DNA from: Streptomyces sp. SLBN-118
GTDB lineage: Bacteria; Actinomycetota; Actinomycetes; Streptomycetales; Streptomycetaceae
Length of the DNA: 64,000 nucleotides
Direction of reading: 5' to 3'
Assembly (NCBI RefSeq): GCF_006715635.1
Contig: NZ_VFNP01000002.1
Location: 2,232,001 to 2,296,000, forward strand
This document shows, in pieces, positions 15,803 to 24,169 of the stretch; the stretch's first letter is position 1, and every line of letters begins with the position of its first letter. The position numbers and the translations under genes were made by a program. The notes under the pieces were generated by a model. It ran no database searches. It saw only the letters and a program-made list of their open reading frames with translations, and was not told the DNA's origin.

Positions 15803-15839
15803 GGCCCAGGCTTCCGGTTCGGTACCGGTGACCTGGGCC
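15803..15839 (-). terminator. Terminator of tRNA-Val
   Basis: GGCCCAGG / CCTGGGCC form an outer 8-bp stem and CCGGT / ACCGG an inner one, directly downstream of the tRNA 3' end on its strand. Confidence 0.65.
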
Positions 15840-15856
15840 TTCGTCGTGCTGTGCAC

Positions 15857-15931
15857 TGGTGGGCGCGGACGGTTTCGAACCGCCGACATCTGCTTTGTAA
15901 GAGCAGCGCTCTACCCCTGAGCTACGCACCC
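15857..15931 (-). tRNA. tRNA-Val(TAC), CCA encoded
   Basis: On the minus strand the gene begins GGGTGCG, which pairs with CGCGCCC at the 3' end through seven pairs including one T-G. The D-arm is TAGCTCAGGGGTAGAG. The anticodon stem CTGCT/AGCAG encloses CTTACAA with anticodon TAC, reading Val GTA. The T-arm carries GGTTCGAAACC. Discriminator A and an encoded CCA follow (15857-15860). All four stems fold. Half of this gene is repeated at 15750-15775. Confidence 0.95.
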
Positions 15932-16118
15932 GTGGATGAGGCAACAGCGTACATGGCACATGGGGCCGCCCCGCAAACCCGTTCCCCGTGACCGGCCATT
16001 ACGGGGGTTATCCCCACCCACACACGGTGGTCGCCCAGATCGTTCCGTCACCGCCCCTTACATAGGGTGATGGCACATCGGCGACACCGACTTCACCTGA
16101 CCTTGGGGGACGATCACC

Positions 16119-16910
16119 ATGCACGCGCTCCGCACCCGCCACACCCGCCGAACCGGCCGTCGTGCGCTCGTCGCGTTCGGGGGTACGGCAGTACTCGGTC
16201 TCTCGCTGACCGGGTGCGGGAGTGCCGATGCCGGGGAGGCGCCCGTCGAGAAGCGGGCCTTCCCGTTCGTGGGGAAGGCTCTCACCATCGACACCGACGA
16301 CTCCGACATCGAGCTGCAGCCGGCCGATGTGAAGGACGTGCAGGTGACGCGGCAGGTCGACGGGTGGGCGTTCCTCGGGGACGGGCCGGAGGCCTCCTGG
16401 AAGATGGAGGACGGGAAGCTCACCCTCCGGGTGAACTGCGACGCCGTCGCCAGTGACTGCGAGGCGCGGCACATCGTGAAGGTGCCGCGGGGCGTCGCCG
16501 TGACCGTTGAGGACGACAACGGGAGCGTGACTGCCAGTGGATTCGACACCGCGCTGACGGTTCGGTCCGACAACGGTGCGGTGACGGTACGGGACTCCAG
16601 CGGGCCCTTGCAGCTGGACAGCGACAATGGGGAGATCGTCACCGAACGCGTCAGGGCCAGGACCGTGAGCGTCAAGGTGGAGAACGGGGACGTGCGGCTC
16701 GGGCTGCTCGCCGCGCCCGAGCGGGTCGAGACGGTCACTGACAACGGGTCGACCCTCATCGAGCTTCCGCGCGCCGGGGCTCCGTACGCCGTGACGGCCA
16801 AGAGCGACAACGGCGGCGTGGACGTCGACGTGCCGAACGACAGCAGCAGCACGCATGTCGTGAACGCGCGCAGCGACAACGGCAAAGTCACCCTGCGAAG
16901 CGCGAACTAA
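16119..16910 (+). CDS. DUF4097-type beta-repeat lipoprotein
   Basis: 263 aa, ATG 16119 after GGGGGA. A twin-Arg-containing basic N-terminus, a hydrophobic stretch and the lipobox LTGC (around residue 32) make it an exported lipoprotein. The body is a repeat of about 20-residue strands with the motif SDNG or DDNG (DDNGSV, SDNGAV, SDNGEI, TDNGST, SDNGGV, SDNGKV), the stacked beta-helix of DUF4097 proteins. They are thought to sense or bind at the envelope; function is not known. It is a single gene upstream of the coiled-coil protein gene. Confidence 0.82.
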   Translation: MHALRTRHTRRTGRRALVAFGGTAVLGLSLTGCGSADAGEAPVEKRAFPFVGKALTIDTDDSDIELQPADVKDVQVTRQVDGWAFLGDGPEASWKMEDGKLTLRVNCDAVASDCEARHIVKVPRGVAVTVEDDNGSVTASGFDTALTVRSDNGAVTVRDSSGPLQLDSDNGEIVTERVRARTVSVKVENGDVRLGLLAAPERVETVTDNGSTLIELPRAGAPYAVTAKSDNGGVDVDVPNDSSSTHVVNARSDNGKVTLRSAN

Positions 16911-16981
16911 CGGGCTGGTGTGTTCGTCCTTACCTGGTGGGAGAATGAACCGGGCAGGGCGACACAGCACGGGAGAGGGAT

Positions 16982-18355
16982 GTGACGGCGACACACGCGC
17001 GGCCGTACGCCAGAGCGCAGGCGCGAGCGAGTGCCGTCCGAGACGTCCTCGCGCTTGTGTTGCTGCCCCTGCCCTTGATGGCCGTGGCGCTGCCGGGCGC
17101 GTTCGCCGGCGGGGGGACGCGCCGCTGGTTCGGCGGGCGGGGTGAGAGTCTGCGGGCAGATGCGCAGGCGGCGAAGGATGCCGCGGCCGCCGCCTTCTAC
17201 GAGCTGGACACCGCCCAGCGCGATCTGCGGATCTCCATCGAGACGATCATGGCCGTCGACAGTTCGCCGGGCGCCCGCCGGGCCGTGGACGACTTCGCCG
17301 CCCTGGGACAGCGGATCGACGAGGTGAGCAATCGGTACATCACCGCCGTCGATGCGCACGATCTCGACCGGGACGATCTGGACGCGTCGGTCGCCACGCG
17401 GGCGCGCGGGGAGCTGGACCGGGCCAAGGACGAGCTCGTAAGGGTCAAGGGCGATCTCGACCGGTTCGCTCAGGGGCTCGGGCCGCTGCTCGACAAGGCG
17501 GAGACACAGCTCGCCCGGCTCGCTCCCGCCGTCGAGCGGGCAAGACAGGCGCTCCTTTCCGCGAGCAATGCTCTCGATTCGGTGCGGAGCTCCGGACTGC
17601 GAGCAGACGATCTCGCGGCCCGCCTCGCCGCCCTCGCCCCCGAGCTGACCATGCTCAATCAGGGCGCCGGCCGGCACGGCGTCGCCGAGACTCTCCAGCG
17701 CGCCGACCGGGTTCTGCGCGACGCCGAGGCCGTACGGGCCGAGGCCGAGCGGCTGCCCGAGCGCGCCGCCGAGACCGACAAACGCCTCGTCTCCCTCCGT
17801 ACGCGCGCCCAGGCCCTCACCAACCGCGCCGGATCCGTCGAGCCCGTCCTCAGCGAACTCCGTCGGCGCTTCTCCGCCGCCTGCTGGCAGGACCTGCAGC
17901 CCGTCCCCGAGCAGGCTGCGGTCAGCGTCCGCCAGGCCGAGGAAAAGCTCAGGGAGGCAGCGAAGGCGCGCGACGAGCAGCGGTGGCCGGACGCGACGGC
18001 CCTGCTCAGCACGGTACGGGCGCTGCTGAACACCACCGATGAAGCCGTATCGGCCGCCGGCGACCGCCTGCAGCGACTCAACGCCGTGGCCAAGGACCCG
18101 CAGAACGAGATCGAACGCACCCGCTTCGCCGTCCGGGACGCGCAGCGCCTCGCCATGGCCGGGCGCAACACCCCCGATCCCCGGCACGCTCGACCGCTGG
18201 ACGACGCGGTGGGGCGGCTGGAGCGGGCCGTCGCGGGGCTCGAGGGCCGTCACCCCGACTACTGGCACTTTCTGATGGAGACCGAGGCGGTACGGAACAC
18301 GGCCGCACGCGTGGTCGAGCAGATCCGCGACGAGCGCGGCGCGGGCCACGCCTGA
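16982..18355 (+). CDS. Membrane-anchored coiled-coil protein, conserved in streptomycetes
   Basis: 457 aa, GTG 16982 after GAGAGGG. One membrane helix (about 22-42) follows a basic start; the rest (about 55-440) is almost all helical with many heptad-like Ala/Leu/Glu/Arg stretches and few Gly, indicating long coiled coils outside the membrane or in the cytosol. There is no enzyme motif. I do not recognise a named family. Its last codons (GGC CAC GCC TGA) are the first unit of a 17-base tandem array that continues past the stop. Confidence 0.7.
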   Translation: MTATHARPYARAQARASAVRDVLALVLLPLPLMAVALPGAFAGGGTRRWFGGRGESLRADAQAAKDAAAAAFYELDTAQRDLRISIETIMAVDSSPGARRAVDDFAALGQRIDEVSNRYITAVDAHDLDRDDLDASVATRARGELDRAKDELVRVKGDLDRFAQGLGPLLDKAETQLARLAPAVERARQALLSASNALDSVRSSGLRADDLAARLAALAPELTMLNQGAGRHGVAETLQRADRVLRDAEAVRAEAERLPERAAETDKRLVSLRTRAQALTNRAGSVEPVLSELRRRFSAACWQDLQPVPEQAAVSVRQAEEKLREAAKARDEQRWPDATALLSTVRALLNTTDEAVSAAGDRLQRLNAVAKDPQNEIERTRFAVRDAQRLAMAGRNTPDPRHARPLDDAVGRLERAVAGLEGRHPDYWHFLMETEAVRNTAARVVEQIRDERGAGHA

Positions 18356-18442
18356 GTGCCGGCCACGCCTGAGTGCCGGCCACACCTGAGTGCCGGCCAC
18401 ACCTGAGCGACGGCCTCTGGGCAGCGGCCACGCCTGAGCGGC
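18344..18442. repeat. 17-bp tandem repeat spanning the stop codon
   Basis: Four near-identical units of GGCCACGCCTGAGTGCC start at 18344, 18361, 18378 and 18395; units three and four differ by one to four bases. A degenerate stretch and a further related unit at 18426-18442 follow. The first unit contains the end and TGA of the preceding gene, so each unit adds another in-phase-like stop copy. It looks like recent slippage duplication. Confidence 0.8.
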
Positions 18443-18567
18443 GGCCACCCCGACGGCCCGGCCCAGGCAGACCGGGCCCCGACCGGCCCGGCCCTTCCGC
18501 CCCACCGATTGAACGCTGCCGCACTCGGGCGGATCCTAGGAGTACGTACGTCCAAAGGAGGCCGGAC

Positions 18568-19218
18568 ATGGCCGCACACGTACCTGTCCCCAAAACCAGC
18601 CGGACCCGGAGCGCGCCCCTGCTCGACGAGCACCTCCCCGTCGACCACCGGCTCAACCAGGTCTACCGCGTAGGCGCCGGGCTGATGGGGCTCGTGCTGC
18701 TCGTCTTCGGGATTCTCGGGCTCATCGACGAAATCGGCTTCTTCGACACCCACGGCGACACCGTCGCAGGCCTCAACACCAACGGCGCGCTCAGCGTGCT
18801 GTCCATCTGCATCGGAGTGCTGCTCTTCGTCGGCATGGTCGTCGGCGGGAACTTCGCCTCGACCCTCAACATGGTCCTCGGCATCGCCTTCATCCTCAGC
18901 GGCTTCATCAACCTCGCGCTGATCGACACGACGTTCAACCCCCTCGCCTTCGAGATCCAGAACGTCCTGTTCAGCTTTGTGGTCGGCGTACTGCTCATGT
19001 TTTTCGGGATGTACGGAAGGGTCAGTTCGACGCTGCCGCACGACAACCCGTACTGGAAGGCCCGCCATCCAGGCAGCGCGGCGGCTCAGGAACAGCCCGC
19101 CGCTCCCGCCGAGGCAGGACCGGGCCCGGCCGAGGGCAAGGACGCCGGGGACGCCGAGAACGCCGAGGACAAGGACAAGGGGCGACAAGGGGCAGGGGAG
19201 CCTGGTCAGGGCGGCTAG
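18568..19218 (+). CDS. DUF4383-domain membrane protein
   Basis: 216 aa, ATG 18568 after AAAGGAG. Four membrane helices (about 33-53, 72-90, 93-113, 120-142) carry the DUF4383 pattern: NQVYRVGAGLMGLVLLVFG at the start, GGNFASTLNMVLGIAFILSG in the centre. The C-terminal 60 residues are an Ala/Pro/Glu/Lys low-complexity tail on the cytosolic side. The family is actinobacterial and uncharacterised. The stop overlaps the -10 box of the FmdB gene. Confidence 0.8.
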   Translation: MAAHVPVPKTSRTRSAPLLDEHLPVDHRLNQVYRVGAGLMGLVLLVFGILGLIDEIGFFDTHGDTVAGLNTNGALSVLSICIGVLLFVGMVVGGNFASTLNMVLGIAFILSGFINLALIDTTFNPLAFEIQNVLFSFVVGVLLMFFGMYGRVSSTLPHDNPYWKARHPGSAAAQEQPAAPAEAGPGPAEGKDAGDAENAEDKDKGRQGAGEPGQGG

Positions 19219-19221
19219 CCT
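19216..19221 (+). promoter_or_regulatory. Leaderless -10 box of the FmdB gene
   Basis: TAGCCT, whose TAG is the stop of the DUF4383 gene, lies 6 bases before the ATG; no Shine-Dalgarno is seen. Confidence 0.45.
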
Positions 19222-19227
19222 GAGGCC

Positions 19228-19455
19228 ATGCCTCGTTACGAATACCGCTGCCGCAGCTGCGGCGACACCTTTGAAGTGAACCGGCCGATGGCCCAGTCCT
19301 CCGACCCGGCGAGCTGCCCCGCCGGACACGAGGACACCGTCAAGCTGCTGTCGGCCGTCGCCGTCGGCGGTACCAAGTCCGCGCCCGCGCCCAGCGGCGG
19401 AGGCGGAAATGGAGGCGGCGGAGGGGGCTGCTGCGGGGGCGGCTGCTGCGGCTGA
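19228..19455 (+). CDS. FmdB-family zinc-ribbon protein
   Basis: 75 aa. The start MPRYEYRCRSCGDTFEV is the FmdB/CxxC zinc ribbon; the second pair is usually a C-x2-C, but here only CPAGH is seen, so the ribbon may use Cys and His. The tail is Gly-rich ending GGGCCGGGCCG, a CC-motif typical of streptomycete members. FmdB proteins are putative regulators or metal-site chaperones; a role here is unknown. Confidence 0.8.
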   Translation: MPRYEYRCRSCGDTFEVNRPMAQSSDPASCPAGHEDTVKLLSAVAVGGTKSAPAPSGGGGNGGGGGGCCGGGCCG

Positions 19456-19483
19456 CCGCCCTCACCGCCGCCCGCCCCCACCC

Positions 19484-19542
19484 GCCCTGAGGCTGTCGCG
19501 GCGCCCCTGAGGCTGTCGCGGCGCCCTCAGGCCGTCGCGGCG
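19484..19542. repeat. Near-tandem repeat at the 3' end of the HAD gene
   Basis: Two copies of a roughly 20-base unit (CCTGAGGCTGTCGCGGCGCC) precede a third, variant copy that encodes the last codons and stop of the minus-strand HAD gene, suggesting duplication of that gene end. Confidence 0.6.
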
Positions 19543-20345
19543 CGGCCGAAGCGGCGCAGGATCTCCTCGCCCGCCGCGACTCCCGTCTCGGACAGCACCT
19601 CGACGTTCGGGGCGTCCCAGCCGGTGTCGGCGAGTTCGCCGTGGCCCGGGCGCCAGGCGCGGTCCGCGGCGAGCAGCAGATCGGCGTCGAGGAGGGAGTC
19701 CCCCGCCGCGAGGATCTGCTCCGCGCCGCTGCGGCGGGCCACCTCGCGCACCGCAGCGCTCTTGGTGAGCGGCTGCGGCACGGCGTAGATCTTGCGGCCC
19801 TGGAGCGAGACGGTCCAGCCGCGGCGCTCGGCCCACTCGGAGAGCTCCTTGACCCAGCCCTCGGGCAGCAGGGAGCGCTCGACGACGAGATAGGCGAACA
19901 GGTCCTCCGCGACCCGCTCCTTGAGAAGCCAGCCGGGGTCGGCCGCCGCCAGGAGATGGTCGCGGACCTCGGCGAGCGAGGCGCACTCGTCGGCGAGCCG
20001 GGCGGCGACCTGCCGCTGCCAGCCGCTGTCCGAGGCGCCGTCGACGAGCAGATGTCCGCCGTTGGCGCAGATCGCGAACTCGGGGGCGGGGCCCGGGAGA
20101 TGGATGCGTTGATACTGCTCCCGGGTGCGGGTGGTGGTCGGTACGAAGTTGCTCGTACGGGCCACCTCGTCGAGCAGCCCGGCCGCGGTCTCCGTGATGT
20201 ACGACAAAGGCATGCTCCCGTACACCTCGACGCAGAGCAGACGGGGCGCGTCGGCGTCCGGCATGCGCAGATCGAGCGCGGCGTTGGAGTAGATCAGGGT
20301 GCGGTCGAGATCGCACGCGATCAGGGTGGTCCCGGGCGTGCTCAC
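19527..20345 (-). CDS. HAD-family hydrolase of the Ter biosynthetic module
   Basis: 272 aa. Motif I is DLDRTLIYS, the C2-cap-like insert holds ICANGGHLLVDG, the conserved Lys is in PLTKSAAVREV, and motif IV is AAGDSLLDADLL. The fold matches sucrose-phosphatase-like Cof HADs. Its ATG overlaps the stop of the upstream PRTase-StiP gene as ATGA, so the two are translated together. In ter-linked operons of many bacteria a HAD enzyme of this type accompanies phosphoribosyltransferase, StiP and CitE-like genes and is proposed to help make or process a nucleotide-derived metabolite; no product is proven. Confidence 0.85.
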   Translation of the reverse strand: MSTPGTTLIACDLDRTLIYSNAALDLRMPDADAPRLLCVEVYGSMPLSYITETAAGLLDEVARTSNFVPTTTRTREQYQRIHLPGPAPEFAICANGGHLLVDGASDSGWQRQVAARLADECASLAEVRDHLLAAADPGWLLKERVAEDLFAYLVVERSLLPEGWVKELSEWAERRGWTVSLQGRKIYAVPQPLTKSAAVREVARRSGAEQILAAGDSLLDADLLLAADRAWRPGHGELADTGWDAPNVEVLSETGVAAGEEILRRFGRAATA

Positions 20346-22801
20346 AGCGCCGACACCGCCTTGCCGTCCGCGCCCGTCGCGCCGCGGGTGTACTGGGGGT
20401 GGATCAACCCGACGCAGGTGTACGGGAGTTCGTCGATCTCCTCCACCGGTACGCCGCGCTGTTCGGCGAGGAGCCGGACATGGTCGAGGTCGGCGCCCGC
20501 GCCGCGCTTGGCGAGGATCTTCCAGGGGACGCGGCGCAGCAGTACGCGGGTCGCCTCGCCGACACCGGGCTTGACGAGGTTCACATTGTGGATGCCGTAC
20601 TCCTCGCTGATCCGCTCGACGGCGGCCCAGCCCTCCCAGGTGGGTGCGCGGTCCGCCGCGAGCAGTTCCTTGACCTCGGCGTCGACGGCGGTGGAGACCT
20701 CGTCGAAGCGGGCGGCGACGGTGTCCAGGAAGTGTTCCGAGACATCGCTGGCGACGAGTTCGCGGTAGAACTTCGCGCCGTGGAAGTCGCCCGGGCCGAC
20801 CAGGTCGGCGCGCAGCACCGTACGCGATATCAGGCCGGAGACGGTGGAGTTGAGGCAGGCGGAGGGGATGAGGAAGTCCTCGCGGGTGCCGTAGGTACGG
20901 ACGCAGCCGCCGGGGTCGGCGAGCACCGCGATCTCCGGGTTGAAGCCCTCGAACTCCTCAAGCGCATCGGCCAGTTCGCGGGTGATCGCGCCCTTGCCGG
21001 TCCAGCCGTCGACGAACACGACATCGGCCGGGTCGTGGTGCTGCCGCAGCCAGCGCAGGGCGTTGACGTCGATGCCGCGGCCGCGGACGATCGACACGGC
21101 GTAGTGCGGCAGGTCCAGGCCGTGCCGGTGCTGCGCCCAGCGGCGCATCAGCACGCCGACGGGGGTGCCGGCGCGCGCCAGCGACACGAGCACGGGGCGC
21201 GGGGACCGCTCGGCGATGACGGTCTCCGTGACGGTGCCGACGGCGCGGGCGATGCGGGCCGCGGACGCGTCCAGGGCGGACTTGAACAGTTCCTGGTACT
21301 CGGCGCTGGGCTGGTACTCGACCGGCAGCGACTCGGCGTAGTGCGCGCCGCCGCTCTGGATGGCCTCTTCGCGCTCCTCGGTCGGGGCCTCGAGATCGAC
21401 CTCGGAGAGGTCCTGGAGCAGCCAGCCGACCTCGTCCGGGGCGTAGGAGGAGAAGGCGGGGCCGCGCAGGGGCTCGGGCAGCATGGACGCCCTTTCGGGG
21501 GCTTCGGGGGCTTCGGGTGCTCGGGGTACTTCGGGTACGTAGCTCGGTACGACGGCCAGGACGACGTGCGGGACATGCGCGGCGAGCCGGGCCAACAGGC
21601 CTTCGGGGGCGTGCAGTTGGGGCGTGTCGGCCGCCGAGTCCACCACGGCGACGACGGCGTCGAAACCGGCGCCCGCGACGTTGTAGGCGTACCGCTCGCC
21701 GGGGCCGTCGGCAGGGTCGTCGTGCGCGGGGAACACCAGCCGGGTGCGGATCGCGTAGCCGGGGTCGTCGACGGCGAGGACCGGTGAGCGGGTGGTGGTG
21801 GAGTAGCGGACGTCGGCGTCGAGGACCTGCTCAAGGGCGGTGCCGAGGCGCAGCGGGGCGTACATCAGCTCCTCGAAGCCGAGGACGAGTACGCGCGAGG
21901 CGTGGCCCACGGCCGCCGCTATTCGCTCTGCCATACCGGGCAGAGCCTCTTCGAACACGGCCCGCTGCCCAGGCGTGAAGCCGTGCCGACCGCCGTCGGG
22001 CACACCGCTCGGCCAGCCGAGCTCGACACGGGTAGGAGCAGAGACTGCCAGCAGGGCCTCGGGGGCAGCGACTGCCTTCGCCTCCTGCTCCGCCACCAGC
22101 GCCTGGCCCTTCTCCAGCACTCCCTCCGGGAGCCGGACGGTTCCCGATGCCAGGGCCACCAGGTCGACCCGTGCGCCGATTTCCCCGGCGAATCGCTCGA
22201 AGCGCTCGCGGTCCGCCTCCGAGCGCATGTCGACCAGCGCCACGATCACGTACCGCTCCCGCGGATACCGCTCGTGCAGGTCCCGGATCGTGTTCAGCAC
22301 GGTGTTGCCCGTCGAGAACTCGTCGTCGACCAGGATCAGCGGTCCGTCACCGGCCAGCAGCGCCGGATCCTCCGGCAGCAGCAGATGCGAGGTCGCGTGC
22401 GAGTGGGACTCCTCGAAGCCGCCCGCCTGCCCGACCCCGTCGACCGGGCGGCGCGTGGAGTGCAGATACGGCGCGAGGGCGACCCCGTCCGCCACCGAGT
22501 GGCCCAGCCCCGTCGCCGTCTCCGCGTAGCCGAGGACGACCGCGCGGGCCGCCTCCTCGTCGCCGAGCAGCTTGCGGACCTGCTCGCCGAGCCCGTACCC
22601 CGCGTCGTACACCACCGACGGCGACTGCGGCACATGCTTGCCCAGCACGTTCGACACGAGCAGGTGCGCCCGCTTGGGATTGCGCCGCAGGGCCAGTCCC
22701 AGCAGTCCGCTCAGCTCGGCGTCTCCGACAAGCCCGACGCCCAGCCGTTTCGCGACCCATGCACCCGTCCACACCACGCTTACAGTCTCTTCCCTCTTCA
22801 T
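20342..22801 (-). CDS. Phosphoribosyltransferase/TRSP - StiP-like fusion protein
   Basis: 819 aa. Residues about 40-245 form an orotate-PRTase-like domain with the PRPP motif VDDEFSTGNT (158-167). Residues about 270-420 form a TRSP-type C-terminal domain. A Pro/Glu/Ala linker (422-444) follows. Residues about 445-810 match the StiP-like family, with its own PRTase-like loop VDGWTGKGAI (598-607) and a conserved IRTY/Cys-rich element (ADPGGCVRTYG). The two halves are separate genes in many ter operons. An ATG at 21484 (residue 440) is preceded by GAAAGGG and could start a free StiP-like protein of 380 aa. It is coupled to the HAD gene and one base from the CitE-like gene. Confidence 0.8.
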   Translation of the reverse strand: MKREETVSVVWTGAWVAKRLGVGLVGDAELSGLLGLALRRNPKRAHLLVSNVLGKHVPQSPSVVYDAGYGLGEQVRKLLGDEEAARAVVLGYAETATGLGHSVADGVALAPYLHSTRRPVDGVGQAGGFEESHSHATSHLLLPEDPALLAGDGPLILVDDEFSTGNTVLNTIRDLHERYPRERYVIVALVDMRSEADRERFERFAGEIGARVDLVALASGTVRLPEGVLEKGQALVAEQEAKAVAAPEALLAVSAPTRVELGWPSGVPDGGRHGFTPGQRAVFEEALPGMAERIAAAVGHASRVLVLGFEELMYAPLRLGTALEQVLDADVRYSTTTRSPVLAVDDPGYAIRTRLVFPAHDDPADGPGERYAYNVAGAGFDAVVAVVDSAADTPQLHAPEGLLARLAAHVPHVVLAVVPSYVPEVPRAPEAPEAPERASMLPEPLRGPAFSSYAPDEVGWLLQDLSEVDLEAPTEEREEAIQSGGAHYAESLPVEYQPSAEYQELFKSALDASAARIARAVGTVTETVIAERSPRPVLVSLARAGTPVGVLMRRWAQHRHGLDLPHYAVSIVRGRGIDVNALRWLRQHHDPADVVFVDGWTGKGAITRELADALEEFEGFNPEIAVLADPGGCVRTYGTREDFLIPSACLNSTVSGLISRTVLRADLVGPGDFHGAKFYRELVASDVSEHFLDTVAARFDEVSTAVDAEVKELLAADRAPTWEGWAAVERISEEYGIHNVNLVKPGVGEATRVLLRRVPWKILAKRGAGADLDHVRLLAEQRGVPVEEIDELPYTCVGLIHPQYTRGATGADGKAVSAL

Positions 22802-22802
22802 G

Positions 22803-23966
22803 TCAGCCGGAGAGTCCGGCCGTGAGCAGCTCCACGAAGCCGACCTCTTCCCTGGCCACCCCGAAGACCTCCGCGCGCAGCAAGGTGCGCTCGGCCCAGG
22901 CCCGGTGGGGCTTCACTTCGTTCATCTTGTTCGTGTATGCGGAACGCATCACGCCTCCGCCGCCCCGCTCCGGCCGCACGATGTCCTGTGCGTCGCTGAA
23001 CTCTTCGTGACTGACGACCGACAGAGCGTGCACGGGCGGTACGTGCGAGGGATGGATGCAGGTCTTGCCCTGCAGGCCGTTGGCCCGGTCCAGTTCGATC
23101 TCGCGGAGCAGGCCGTCCAGGTCGTGCTCGATCAGCGCGGTGCGCAGTTCCTCGGCCCGGCCCTCCATGAAGGGGCTGCGGCGCAGCTGGGGCTTGAACA
23201 TGCGCTCCTGGAGCCGGAAGTACTCCCATACGGGTCCGGTCACCGTGAAGCCGGTGCCGTCCGCCCGCCCCAGCACGTTCACCACGTCGCCGATGACCGC
23301 GGCGACGATCTGGACGTCGTACGCCGTCATGTCGGGCGACCTGCGCAGCCCGTACGCGGAACAGAAGTCGGTGACGCCGAGCCGCAGCGCCAGGACCCGA
23401 TCGCGGTACTTGTCGACGGTGCTCGCGATGCCGGTGAGCGTCTCGGTGCGGGTTTCGAGGTGGAGAAGTTCCGGGGATTCCAGGACGGGCATCGCGAAAA
23501 GCCGGTGTCCGCTCGCGCTCTCCGCTTCGGCGAGGGCTTCCAGGAAGGGCACGCCCCGCTCTTCGGTGAATTTGGGAAGTACGAAACCGGACAGCCGTCG
23601 GACCGAGGGCCCCAGCCGCTCCACGAGATCCGGGATCTGCCCGGGTTCGCGGACGCGGATGAACAGCAGCGGCAACTCGTCGCCCCGCGCGTCGAGGTCG
23701 GCGAACTGCCGGACGAGGTTCGCCTCGGCCCCCGCGACTTCGGCGTCGTCGATGGAATCCTCCAGGCAGAGCACCATGGAGACGACTCCGCGCCCGGCCA
23801 GCTTGAGCACGTCGTCGGCGAGCCGGGGACGGGTCGCGGGGCTGTAGAGCGTTGCGCCCAGCGCGGCCGCGAGGGTTCGCGCGGGCGAGGCGGCGCTGAA
23901 TTCGCACGGCTCCTGATGGAACAGACTGTCACGCACAGCAGGCGAAATGTGCCCAAAGTGACGCAT
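22803..23966 (-). CDS. HpcH/HpaI-CitE-like lyase of the Ter module
   Basis: 387 aa, ATG 23966 with GGGGGAAAT upstream. It is a TIM-barrel C-C lyase of the citrate lyase beta family: CLEDSIDD (the CxEDxxxDA motif, acidic metal ligand), FIRVREPGQ, VLPKFTEE, MPVLESPE and ARxGVTD-like LRLGVTDF. It carries the ter-specific C-terminal half with GKTCIHPSHV. It probably cleaves or forms a carbon-carbon bond on a small keto acid or nucleotide-linked compound; the substrate is unknown. First gene of the leftward operon CitE-like, PRTase-StiP, HAD. Confidence 0.83.
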   Translation of the reverse strand: MRHFGHISPAVRDSLFHQEPCEFSAASPARTLAAALGATLYSPATRPRLADDVLKLAGRGVVSMVLCLEDSIDDAEVAGAEANLVRQFADLDARGDELPLLFIRVREPGQIPDLVERLGPSVRRLSGFVLPKFTEERGVPFLEALAEAESASGHRLFAMPVLESPELLHLETRTETLTGIASTVDKYRDRVLALRLGVTDFCSAYGLRRSPDMTAYDVQIVAAVIGDVVNVLGRADGTGFTVTGPVWEYFRLQERMFKPQLRRSPFMEGRAEELRTALIEHDLDGLLREIELDRANGLQGKTCIHPSHVPPVHALSVVSHEEFSDAQDIVRPERGGGGVMRSAYTNKMNEVKPHRAWAERTLLRAEVFGVAREEVGFVELLTAGLSG

Positions 23967-24012
23967 ATATTTCCCCCGTACTGCCTTGGCGACCCAACTG
24001 GCGTGGCCGGTA

Positions 24013-24029
24013 ATAGTACGTACGACTAT
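24013..24029. promoter_or_regulatory. Palindrome between the divergent Ter operons
   Basis: ATAGTACGTACGACTAT has 5-bp inverted arms around 7 bases and lies in the AT-richest part of the 203-base divergent intergenic region, suited to an operator controlling both directions. No regulator can be named. Confidence 0.4.
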
Positions 24030-24169
24030 GTGTCACGAGTTCCCCAAGCCCATGAAATCCAGGTAACCCGCTTGCACCATGCCCATGTCCTGCCCCGACG
24101 ACAAGGGGGTCTGTGCCCGACAGGCCCCTGGAGCCCCCGCGTTGTAAGGGCGGCCACCGGGAAGGCAGG

